From DATJZH01 sp035499215 (lineage in GTDB: Bacteria; Actinomycetota; Actinomycetes; Streptosporangiales; Streptosporangiaceae): DNA of 13,702 nt. The position numbers and the translations under genes were made by a program. Of this stretch, positions 1-6,105 are shown piece after piece (within the stretch, counting starts at the first letter, position 1; every line of letters begins with the position of its first letter). The notes beneath the pieces were generated by a model that made no database searches, was not told where the DNA came from, and was given only the letters and a program-made list of their open reading frames with translations. The DNA lies in the NCBI GenBank assembly GCA_035499215.1, contig DATJZH010000156.1, forward strand, positions 1-13,702, in the 5' to 3' direction.

Positions 1-24
1 TCGCGGATGCTCCGGAGCGGAAGG

Positions 25-1887
25 CTATTGGCCCCGGTCCAGAGCTTCAAGCTCGCGGCGCGTCTGCGCCAGCCGATCGAGGAGTTCGGCCGGGAGGGTG
101 TCCCCGAAGGTCCGGCGGAAGTACTCCTCGACCTCCTTGACCTCTGCCAGCCACTCGCCGATCTCGACCGTGGTCAGAGCCGCCATGTCTGGCGGCGTCA
201 CGTCCAGGCCGTCAAGGTTGAAGGCCTGTGGTGCCGGGATGAGTCCGATCGGGGTCTGGTTCAGCTCCACTTCGCCCTTGAGGTACCGGATGAGGACGTC
301 GATCACCCGGGCATTGTCGCCGAAGCCTGGCCAGAGGAAATGACCGTCTTCTTCCGACTGCCGGAACCAGTTCACCGCCGCGATCAGCGGTAGCCTGCCG
401 GCCCCGTGCGCGGCTGTGATCCTGGCGCCGATCCGCAGCCAGTTGCGGATGTAGTCGGTCACTGCCAGGCCGAAGAAGGGGGCCATGGCGAACGGGTCGT
501 GCGCCACCTTGCCGACCTCGCCGTCGGCCGCCGCCGTGGTAGCAGAACTGATCATGGCGCCCAGCAGCACGCCCTCTTCCCAGCCTCGGGCAACTCGCAC
601 GAGCGGGATGGTGGTCGGCCGACGCCCGCCGAACAGGATGACGTCGAGCGGAACGCCCTCGGGGCTATTCCAGATCGCCACGTCCGCCGTCCCGCAGGAT
701 GCGTACGGCGTCGTGAACCGCGAGTTGGCGTGGACTGTTGTGGCCGCGTCCACTCCCGACTCCCGCAGCCACTGCTCACCCTTCCAGGTGATCAGTCGCG
801 CAGGCGGCGGTGACAACTCCGGCCACCAGGGCTCGCCCGAGTCCGGGTTGTAGGCCACATTGGTCAGCAGGCTGCCCCTCTTGATGGCCTCCACGGCCAC
901 CGGATTGCTAGCCGGGCCGGTACCGGGCGCGACGCCGAAGAATCCGGCCTCGGGGTTGATGGCATACAGCCGGCCGTCGTCGCCGAGGCGAATCCAGGCG
1001 ATGTCGTCGCCGATGGTCTTGACCGTGTAGCCGGGGATCGTCGCTTGCAGCATCGCAAGGTTCGTCTTCCCGCAGGCGCTGGGGAAGGCCGCGGACACGT
1101 ACCATTTCTGGCCCGTGGCGTCATCGGAGATCTCGATGACCATCATGTGCTCGGCCATTGCCCCGTTGGGGTCTGCGGCCGCCAGCGCCGTCGCCAGCCG
1201 AAGTGCCAGGCACTTCTTGCCCAGGAGGGCGTTTCCGCCGTACCCGCTGCCGAAGCTGATGATCAGCTGATGCTGCGGGAAGTGGCAGATCCTGCGCTTG
1301 TCCGGGTTGCACGGCCAGGCCATGTCGGCCTGTCCTGGCTCGAGCGGCACTCCCACGGAATGAACGGCCCGCACGAACGCGCCGGCCGCGCCAAGCTGGT
1401 CGAGCACCGGCTGGCCGCATCGAGCCATGGTGAGCATGTTGAGGACCACATACGGGCTGTCGGTCAGCTGCACGGCGATGCGCCCCAGAGCGGAACCCAG
1501 GGGGCCCATGCTGAACGGCACGACGTACATTGTCCGGCCGTGCATGGCGCCGGCCAGCCAGTCCTCCAGCTGAGGCAGTGCCTGCGCCGGGTTCCACCAG
1601 TTGCTGAGCGGGCCGGCGTCGTCGGGACTGCAGATGTGCGTGTCCTTGACGACGCGTGCCACATCGCGCGGGTCGGACCTGGCGAGGTAGGAGCCCGAAA
1701 ATGCTCCCCTCAGGGGGATGAGCGTGCCGTGCTCGACCAGCATCTTAGTGAGACGGTCGCGCTGGGCGTCGGAACCTGTGACCCAGACCACTTGCTCCGG
1801 CTCAGTAAGATCTGCGATCTCGTCGACCCATGCGTTCAGGGCCGGGTTGGACGGGCATGGGCGTGTTGATAATGCGGTGGCGGTCAT
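25..1887 (-). CDS. pckG: Phosphoenolpyruvate carboxykinase (GTP)
   Basis: This 620-residue cytosolic enzyme interconverts oxaloacetate plus GTP with phosphoenolpyruvate, GDP and CO2, the gluconeogenic/anaplerotic node. The nucleotide-binding kinase-1a loop FPSACGKTN lies near residues 268-276, kinase-2 GDDIAWI near 293-299, and the substrate-binding segment SYLARSDPRDVARV near 67-79. YVVPFSMGP near 121 is typical of the GTP class. The length matches the family (about 600-620). The frame stays open for 66 codons further upstream, but that part has no family character. The ATG at 1887 gives MTATALS and has GGAGGGG just ahead of it, so I chose it. The stop is TAG at 25-27, leaving 24 bases before the window edge. 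The gene stands alone, with a 621-base gap upstream. No broken motif is visible. Confidence 0.97.
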   Translation of the reverse strand: MTATALSTRPCPSNPALNAWVDEIADLTEPEQVVWVTGSDAQRDRLTKMLVEHGTLIPLRGAFSGSYLARSDPRDVARVVKDTHICSPDDAGPLSNWWNPAQALPQLEDWLAGAMHGRTMYVVPFSMGPLGSALGRIAVQLTDSPYVVLNMLTMARCGQPVLDQLGAAGAFVRAVHSVGVPLEPGQADMAWPCNPDKRRICHFPQHQLIISFGSGYGGNALLGKKCLALRLATALAAADPNGAMAEHMMVIEISDDATGQKWYVSAAFPSACGKTNLAMLQATIPGYTVKTIGDDIAWIRLGDDGRLYAINPEAGFFGVAPGTGPASNPVAVEAIKRGSLLTNVAYNPDSGEPWWPELSPPPARLITWKGEQWLRESGVDAATTVHANSRFTTPYASCGTADVAIWNSPEGVPLDVILFGGRRPTTIPLVRVARGWEEGVLLGAMISSATTAAADGEVGKVAHDPFAMAPFFGLAVTDYIRNWLRIGARITAAHGAGRLPLIAAVNWFRQSEEDGHFLWPGFGDNARVIDVLIRYLKGEVELNQTPIGLIPAPQAFNLDGLDVTPPDMAALTTVEIGEWLAEVKEVEEYFRRTFGDTLPAELLDRLAQTRRELEALDRGQ

Positions 1888-1889
1888 GG

Positions 1890-1896
1890 CCCCTCC
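1890..1896 (-). promoter_or_regulatory. Ribosome binding site of PEP carboxykinase
   Basis: Read on the minus strand this is GGAGGGG, separated from the ATG at 1887 by two bases (four if GGAGG is taken as the core). It decides the start against the 66-codon longer open frame. Confidence 0.8.
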
Positions 1897-2077
1897 AGAA
1901 ATTCGGCGTCTTCGGAACATCGCGGTGGCTATGGCTCCTATGCCCTGCTCTTGACTGTTATTGCCACCTGTTAGCCGGTTTAGGCATGCCCGCACATTGT
2001 AGCAGCCCTTTGCCAGGCGGCTTATTATCAGCGTAACTGGGCTTTCCCGGCCCGGCTGCGGAATCTCTCGAGGCTTC

Positions 2078-2098
2078 GCCAGCAACGGATATGCTGGC
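2078..2098. promoter_or_regulatory. Inverted repeat, possible operator upstream of PEP carboxykinase
   Basis: GCCAGCA and its perfect complement TGCTGGC are separated by seven bases (ACGGATA). The site lies about 190 bases ahead of the carboxykinase ATG. The size and spacing suit a dimeric repressor or activator. The identity of any regulator is unknown, and the dyad could be chance. Confidence 0.3.
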
Positions 2099-2461
2099 CT
2101 GCCGGCTGCTTCTCCCGCCGGCGGACCGGATGATATCCGCGGAAGTGGTCGCTGTTCTCAGCCGGCGGAGGCAATTAACCTGGCGGTATCCTAATTCCAG
2201 AGATTGCCGACCGGAGGCCGCGCCAGCGCTTCTGCCGCGGTCATGAATGAGAGGATAGCGGATAGCGCCGTTGCGGACCGTAATAGGGCGGCCGCTCCCG
2301 GCTGAACCGCGGCCGCGCACTGCCGTAGCGCACCTGCCGGGATCCCAGAATGGCGTCCTTCCTCGCGTTCCCGTTCCTGACGATCAACTATCGGCTCATC
2401 GTGCTACCGGTGGATTTCGGCAACGTCACGCGCTTGTAAACACCGGGCCGGCGTCGCCGCC

Positions 2462-2494
2462 CCCCGGCGCACTTTGGCGCCGCGCGGCCGCCGG
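2462..2494 (-). terminator. Possible terminator hairpin downstream of the 183-residue protein
   Basis: Two alternative stems overlap here: CCCGGCG (2462-2468) with CGCCGGG (2488-2494), and CGGCGC (2464-2469) with GCGCCG (2476-2481) around a six-base loop. They lie 15-47 bases past the minus-strand stop at 2509. There is no U-tract, which is common for actinomycete terminators. Confidence 0.4.
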
Positions 2495-2508
2495 GACACC
2501 GATCACGC

Positions 2509-3060
2509 TCAGCTCACGTGGGCCTGACGCTCCCGGTAATCACCCAGGGCGCTGGCCAGTGCCCGGTAGCGGGCAGCCACTGCCGCGTCGGCCGCGTGCC
2601 GCTCGCACTGACGGCCGGGCGTGCATAATGCGCAGTCGGCCATCCGCAGGCTCCGGTACCTGGCGGCATCGTGGAGGGCACCAAGAACAGTCATCAGGTC
2701 ATCGCGGCCGAGTGTCGCGGCTGCGTCAGGCCCGGCTGCGTCAGGCCCGGCGGTGCTGGGCGCTGGCTGGTCAGCTATGGCGGCGAGTAACCGGGTTACG
2801 TGCCGCCGGTACTTGGCCAGCAGGCGCCGCAGGGCGTCGGCGCCCATTGCGTCCGGCTGGCACGGCGTGGCCAGCAGTCGCCTCGCGGCGCTCACGCGCA
2901 GGTCATCGGCTGCCTTCATCGGTTCACCTTCGACTTTCTCGATCCTGGCTCGCAGCTGCGGCAGGTCCTGCCCGGCGATGAAGTGCCCGGCCGTAGCCGT
3001 CAACCTGCCCCACTCATTATCCGAGATCTTCGCTGTGGCGGATGTCCCATTTTGAGGCAT
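2509..3060 (-). CDS. Hypothetical protein, alpha-helical with a C-terminal Cys/His cluster
   Basis: I do not recognise this 183-residue protein. It looks soluble and mostly helical, rich in Ala, Arg and Leu, with no signal peptide or membrane segment. Residues 15-95 contain ISDNEWGRL and long amphipathic stretches. A Pro/Gly/Ala linker (about 99-116) carries a tandem GPDAA repeat. C143, C146, C152 and H155 form a C-x2-C-x5-C-x2-H pattern that could bind a metal. The start is the ATG at 3060, where the protein-like character begins. No clear ribosome binding site precedes it, and the open frame continuing further upstream only shadows plus-strand genes. It is divergent from the VOC gene 63 bases away. 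The coding call rests on the strand layout and on residue patterns. Confidence 0.65.
   Translation of the reverse strand: MPQNGTSATAKISDNEWGRLTATAGHFIAGQDLPQLRARIEKVEGEPMKAADDLRVSAARRLLATPCQPDAMGADALRRLLAKYRRHVTRLLAAIADQPAPSTAGPDAAGPDAAATLGRDDLMTVLGALHDAARYRSLRMADCALCTPGRQCERHAADAAVAARYRALASALGDYRERQAHVS
2719..2748. repeat. 15-bp perfect tandem duplication inside the 183-residue protein
   Basis: Two adjacent copies of GGCTGCGTCAGGCCC (2719-2733 and 2734-2748). The unit is a multiple of three and adds one extra GPDAA pentapeptide in the linker of the minus-strand protein, so the frame is preserved. Confidence 0.85.
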
Positions 3061-3074
3061 AATCGCGGCTGGCC

Positions 3075-3088
3075 GGCCCGCTCGGGCC
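3075..3088. promoter_or_regulatory. GC-rich dyad between divergent genes
   Basis: GGCCCG-CT-CGGGCC is a perfect 14-base dyad in the 63-base gap between the minus-strand hypothetical gene and the VOC gene. It could be an operator serving both promoters. Such dyads also arise by chance in DNA this GC-rich. Confidence 0.25.
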
Positions 3089-3123
3089 CGATCGTCGCCG
3101 GGCCTGCCCTGACGTAGGGCACG

Positions 3124-3504
3124 ATGGGTCACATGATTGACCACCTTTCGATCCAGTGCGCGGACGTAGCCGCGAGCGCCGAGTTCTACGACACTGTGCT
3201 CGCGACGCTCGGCGGAAGCCGGGTGATGGACTTCGGCGAGGTCATCGGCTTCGGCGCCGCGTCCAGGCCGGAGTTCTGGATCGGCCCGCGCACGAGCGGC
3301 GAGGGGTTCGCGGAGGCGCACATCGCGTTCGCGGCGCCCGGCAGGGCTGCTGTGCGGGCTTTCTTCGAGGCCGCGGCTGGCGCCGGCGCCGAGGTGCTCT
3401 ATGCGCCCCGCGCCTGGCCCGAATACCATCCCGGCTACTACGCCGCCTTCGTCCGCGACCCCGACGGCAACAACGTCGAAGCCGTCTGCCACGCCGCTGG
3501 ATAA
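3124..3504 (+). CDS. VOC-superfamily (glyoxalase/bleomycin resistance-fold) protein
   Basis: This 126-residue protein is a single-domain vicinal oxygen chelate fold with two beta-alpha-beta-beta-beta modules. It begins MGHMIDHLSIQ, has AEFYDTVLATLGG as the first helix, AEAHIAF starting the second module, and ends with the family hallmark RDPDGNNVEAVCH. Likely metal ligands are the His of IDHLSI, the His of AHIAF and the Glu of NNVEAV, but the substrate cannot be read from sequence. Family members usually start at MIDHLS, so the ATG at 3133 is a real alternative. Neither start has a strong ribosome binding site. The response regulator follows 45 bases later on the same strand, so co-transcription is possible. 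Confidence 0.88.
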   Translation: MGHMIDHLSIQCADVAASAEFYDTVLATLGGSRVMDFGEVIGFGAASRPEFWIGPRTSGEGFAEAHIAFAAPGRAAVRAFFEAAAGAGAEVLYAPRAWPEYHPGYYAAFVRDPDGNNVEAVCHAAG

Positions 3505-3549
3505 CGCCCGGAGCGCGAAGACCGCCGTCAATCCCCGGAGCGTCCTGCC

Positions 3550-4269
3550 ATGTCCGAGCCGCCCGCGCTGCGCACCGTGATCGCGAGCGACAACTTCCTG
3601 ACCAGGGAGGGGCTGGGCTGCCTGCTCAGGAATGCGCCGGGCATCGAGGTGGTCGGCCGGGTCGACGGCCATCCCGACACTCTGGCCGCCGTCCGCAGGT
3701 ACCGCCCTGATGTGCTCGTCGTCGGCATCCGCACCCCCCGGGTCAACGCCGAGGCGGCGCTGGCCGCCGCGCAGCAGCTGCGCGGCCAGCACCCGGGCAT
3801 CGGCGTCGTGGTCATCGCTGAATCCGGCGACGGGTACGCCCTGGAGCTCCTGCGCACCGGCGCCGCCGGTGTCGGCTACCTGCTTGACGACCGGGTCGGC
3901 GACCTCGAGACGCTGCTGAGCGCCATCCACGGCGCCCACTCAGGGGACACCGTTCTGGACCCCTCGATCGTGAACGCCCTGGTGCGGCGCCGGCCGCCGA
4001 CGGCGCTCGACGCGCTGTCGATCCGGGAACTGGACGTTCTGGCCGAGATGGCGGGCGGTTACGCCAACGACGAGATCGCCCGGCACCTGGCAGTGTCGAA
4101 GAAGGCCGTCGAACGACACGTCACCAGTATCTTCCGCAAGCTCCGGGTGCCCGACGCCAGGCGCTTCGACCGCCGGGTGAGCGCGGTCCTGGCTTACCTG
4201 CAAGCCAGCGGCGAGCTCGCCGGCCAGGACGCCCCTGCTGAAACGCGCGATCGGCGATCAGCCCGCTGA
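3550..4269 (+). CDS. LuxR/NarL-type response regulator with degenerate receiver
   Basis: A 239-residue cytosolic DNA-binding regulator. Residues 8-130 form a receiver-like domain (RTVIASDNFLTREGL, then PDVLVVGIRTP, then GAAGVGYLLDDRVGD). Residues 154-200 form a LuxR helix-turn-helix (LSIRELDVL, then NDEIARHLAVSKKAVERHVTSIFRKL), and the C-terminus RRVSAVLAYL is typical of one actinobacterial subfamily. The phosphoacceptor Asp of the usual pattern (PDVVLMDIRMP) is Gly59 here, the conserved Lys of GYLLKDR is Asp113, and one of the two acidic residues near the N-terminus is Ser13. Phosphorylation by a kinase is therefore unlikely, and no histidine kinase is nearby. GGAG lies upstream of the ATG. 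A hairpin begins 24 bases after the stop. Confidence 0.92.
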   Translation: MSEPPALRTVIASDNFLTREGLGCLLRNAPGIEVVGRVDGHPDTLAAVRRYRPDVLVVGIRTPRVNAEAALAAAQQLRGQHPGIGVVVIAESGDGYALELLRTGAAGVGYLLDDRVGDLETLLSAIHGAHSGDTVLDPSIVNALVRRRPPTALDALSIRELDVLAEMAGGYANDEIARHLAVSKKAVERHVTSIFRKLRVPDARRFDRRVSAVLAYLQASGELAGQDAPAETRDRRSAR

Positions 4270-4286
4270 GGTGCCGTCCGCCTGGA

Positions 4287-4333
4287 CCAGCGCGAGCCGC
4301 GCGGGCTCGGCCAGCGCGCCGCGCGGGCTCGGC
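4287..4333. repeat. Imperfect tandem duplication of about 23 bases
   Basis: CCAGCGCG followed by CCGCGCGGGCTCGGC occurs twice, with two extra bases (AG) in the first copy. The 15-base part is identical at 4297-4311 and 4319-4333. It lies in the 120-base gap between the regulator and the microprotein gene. Confidence 0.7.
4293..4309 (+). terminator. Hairpin after the response regulator gene
   Basis: CGAGCC-GCGCG-GGCTCG forms a perfect six-pair stem starting 24 bases after the stop of the regulator. There is no U-tract. It sits inside a short imperfect tandem duplication (4287-4333). Confidence 0.4.
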
Positions 4334-4375
4334 TTGGTGCGCGGAACACATAGGGTGGCCAACGACAAAACCGGC

Positions 4376-4384
4376 AAGGGGGGG
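4376..4384 (+). promoter_or_regulatory. Ribosome binding site of the membrane microprotein
   Basis: AAGGGGGGG ends five bases before the ATG at 4390. It supports translation of an ORF too short for usual length cut-offs. Confidence 0.75.
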
Positions 4385-4389
4385 TCGCA

Positions 4390-4548
4390 ATGGTGTGGAT
4401 CACTGGCGGCGGCATCATCTACTTCGTGCTGCTCGTCACGTTGGGCATCATTTCGATACGGAAGGGCCACTGGGTCATGTTTATCGTGGGCCTGTTCCTT
4501 CCCATCTTCTGGCTCATCGGCGCACTGCTGCCCCGCAGGGGGCGCTGA
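4390..4548 (+). CDS. 52-residue two-helix membrane microprotein
   Basis: The sequence starts MVWITGGGIIYFVLLVTLGI and has a charged turn IRKGHW at residues 23-28. It continues with a second hydrophobic stretch (about 29-47) and ends PRRGR. Two membrane helices are predicted from hydrophobicity, joined by a short basic loop, with a basic tail. Small actinobacterial proteins with the same GGGI-Y, IRKGHW and LF-P-FWLIGAL pattern are familiar to me as conserved hypotheticals, but no function is established that I know of. The strong ribosome binding site and the well-formed hydrophobic pattern make a real gene likely. It converges on the RodZ-like gene. Confidence 0.8.
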   Translation: MVWITGGGIIYFVLLVTLGIISIRKGHWVMFIVGLFLPIFWLIGALLPRRGR

Positions 4549-4598
4549 CGCCGATACCGAGCCACAGACCCGCCGGGAACCGTGCCGCCGCCGGGCCG

Positions 4599-4630
4599 TG
4601 CCCGCCGGGCAGGCGGCCGGCCGGCGGGCA
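4599..4630. terminator. Shared terminator hairpin between convergent genes
   Basis: TGCCCGCCGG (4599-4608) and its perfect complement CCGGCGGGCA (4621-4630) enclose a 12-base loop. The hairpin lies between the stop of the microprotein (4548) and the stop of the minus-strand RodZ-like gene (4665), so it could serve both strands. No U-tract follows on either side. Confidence 0.55.
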
Positions 4631-4664
4631 GGACCCTGCCGGGACGCCTGGTTCACGGGCATGG

Positions 4665-5897
4665 TCAGGCCGGGCCTGCCAGCCGGAGGCCATGCACGCT
4701 TGCCTCGAAGGCGCCGGCCTGGTCTGGCGGCAGCCTGGTGAACCAGATGAGCACATAGCGACCGTGCGCCGGGGAGGTGAGCCGCAGGCTCACCTCCCCG
4801 CCCGCGCCGTAGGAGCGCGCGACGGACGGCAGGTCTGCCAGCGATGGTGCGGTGCCGACGCGCAGCTGGAAGTCTGCGCCGCGGGCGCTGCCGAGCCCTA
4901 TCCGGGCGCCCGTGATCGTCACTGGATGGCCCATGTCCAGGAGCAGCCCGGTGCCCCGGTACAGGTTCCCGAAGCGGGCAGTGGTGTACCAGTCGGTGTG
5001 CCACGCCGTGCCGGTATTGCCGTCGATCGCAAGATGCGCGAGCTGCGGGCTGTCGCCCTGACCGGCGCCGTAGGGACCGAACGCCGCGGCGCTGACCGGG
5101 TGGAGCGTCCGCGTGCGGACGATGACGCGCGAGGTGGCGGTGGCGGTTGCCCGGCGGTTCGGGCCCAGGCTCAGCGTGATCGGCCGGGCCGCCGGCCCGG
5201 CGGGCAGCGGGTTCCTGCCGTCAACTGTCAGCCTGATGCCGCCCCGGCTAGCGAGCCTCATGTCCACGGGACGCCGGAAGGTCCAGCTCTTCGACGCGCC
5301 GGCGGCGATATACGACCCGAACAGGTACCTGCCGCCTGGCGAGGTGAACTCGACCCAGCAGTCCCGGATGGCTGTGAGCCGGACGACCGCCTTGTCAGCG
5401 TAGGGGCCTGCGGCGGCCGGGCGGGTGTCCGGCACCGGGCTCGGCCTGCCGCGCGCAGCGCCGGGGTGAGCCGCAACGTGCGCCGCGGCCGCCGCCGGGG
5501 CGTTGCGCGAGCCGGGGCGCAGCGAGTCGGGGAGTAAGTGGTACACGGCGAACCCGAGCGCCGCAATGAGCCCGAGCACCAGCGCCGCGGTCCAGCTCAG
5601 CCGGCGCCGCTCGCGGATCCTGATCGGCGTGACTGGCTCGAAGACATCCGCCGCCGTGATCGGCTGCGGACGCCGGGTCGTGTCGTATTCCCGAATCAGC
5701 GGCTCGGGATCAGCCCCGACGACCCGGGCGATGCCGCGGATGTGCCCCCTGGCGTAGAAGTCGCCGCCACACGCCAGGTAGTCGTCGGCCTCGATGCCCC
5801 TGATGATCGCTTCCCTGATGTTGGTCTGCTGGCTGACCTGGGCGACGGTGAGGCCGGCCTGATGACGTGCCTGCGCCAGGGCTTCGCCGATGCTCAC
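4665..5897 (-). CDS. RodZ-like protein: HTH, one membrane helix, DUF4115-like domain and discoidin-like C-terminus
   Basis: A 410-residue membrane protein. Residues 1-75 are a RodZ-type HTH (IGEALAQARHQAGLTVAQVS, then GGDFYARGHIRGIARVVG), predicted cytoplasmic. Residues 101-121 are a single membrane helix preceded by the basic RIRERRR. Residues 122-165 are an Ala/Pro-rich linker. Residues about 168-246 match the RodZ C-terminal/DUF4115 pattern (RDCWVEFTSPGGRYLFGSYI). Residues about 270-410 resemble the discoidin/F5-8C-like domain I associate with the end of mycobacterial MviN/MurJ-type proteins (AIDGNTGTAWHTDWYTT, then GLLLDMG, then VLIWFTRLPP). RodZ links the MreB cytoskeleton to wall synthesis in other bacteria; the role here is inference. 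The start is GTG at 5897 with GGAGG eight bases upstream. Confidence 0.9.
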   Translation of the reverse strand: MSIGEALAQARHQAGLTVAQVSQQTNIREAIIRGIEADDYLACGGDFYARGHIRGIARVVGADPEPLIREYDTTRRPQPITAADVFEPVTPIRIRERRRLSWTAALVLGLIAALGFAVYHLLPDSLRPGSRNAPAAAAAHVAAHPGAARGRPSPVPDTRPAAAGPYADKAVVRLTAIRDCWVEFTSPGGRYLFGSYIAAGASKSWTFRRPVDMRLASRGGIRLTVDGRNPLPAGPAARPITLSLGPNRRATATATSRVIVRTRTLHPVSAAAFGPYGAGQGDSPQLAHLAIDGNTGTAWHTDWYTTARFGNLYRGTGLLLDMGHPVTITGARIGLGSARGADFQLRVGTAPSLADLPSVARSYGAGGEVSLRLTSPAHGRYVLIWFTRLPPDQAGAFEASVHGLRLAGPA

Positions 5898-6105
5898 GCC
5901 GCGCCTCCACTGCCGTATTGCACTTCGCGCCGCCCAGAGAGCGGGGTGCGGATGGTCATGACTACTTCATCACGAGCATGCCCGCCCGCGGCGGACGCCA
6001 CCCCGCCCCGGGGTCTTCAGGCGAGACTGGTCCGGTCATTTCCCGCCTCGGCCCTGGTCAGCCCGCGGCCGGGATTATCTCGGTCGCAGCGGGTAGTCAG
6101 CGCAC
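5898..6105. promoter_or_regulatory. Divergent intergenic region, RodZ-like gene and permease gene
   Basis: This 208-base gap separates two diverging genes and must contain both promoters. It holds the palindrome GTCATGAC and a few AT-rich patches (CGTATTGCAC and GGGATTATCT), but I could not pair -10 and -35 boxes with any confidence. No coding frame is convincing. Confidence 0.5.

Larger units (their letters stand above)
1888..2508. other. 621-base gene-poor region upstream of PEP carboxykinase
   Basis: No frame here looks like a protein. The stretch is locally AT-richer than its surroundings (around 1955-2040 and 2170-2260), as expected of promoter DNA. It contains a perfect dyad at 2078-2098 and a smaller one, CGGAT-GAT-ATCCG, at 2127-2139. 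On the minus strand GATAAT and TACAAT boxes occur around 2000-2035, but neither has a good -35 partner at 17 bases. A 29-codon ATG frame at 2350-2439 has no ribosome binding site. The promoter for the carboxykinase must lie here, but I cannot place it. Confidence 0.6.

Noticed and set aside
1045..1869. Long plus-strand ORF of 274 codons
   Set aside because: It lies antisense to the PEP carboxykinase coding sequence. The His/Arg/Gly-rich composition is typical of shadow frames.
1888..2085. N-terminal extension of PEP carboxykinase by 66 residues
   Set aside because: The extension has no family character and lies in AT-richer promoter-like DNA. The ATG at 1887 has a strong ribosome binding site and gives the usual family length.
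2350..2439. 29-codon plus-strand ORF beginning MASFLAFPFL
   Set aside because: It has no ribosome binding site and no recognisable family, and it is short enough to occur by chance. It could be a gene remnant, but nothing supports that.
3061..3939. Minus-strand frame continuing upstream of the 183-residue protein
   Set aside because: It is antisense to the VOC and response regulator genes, which have clear family motifs. The residue pattern is that of a shadow frame in GC-rich DNA.
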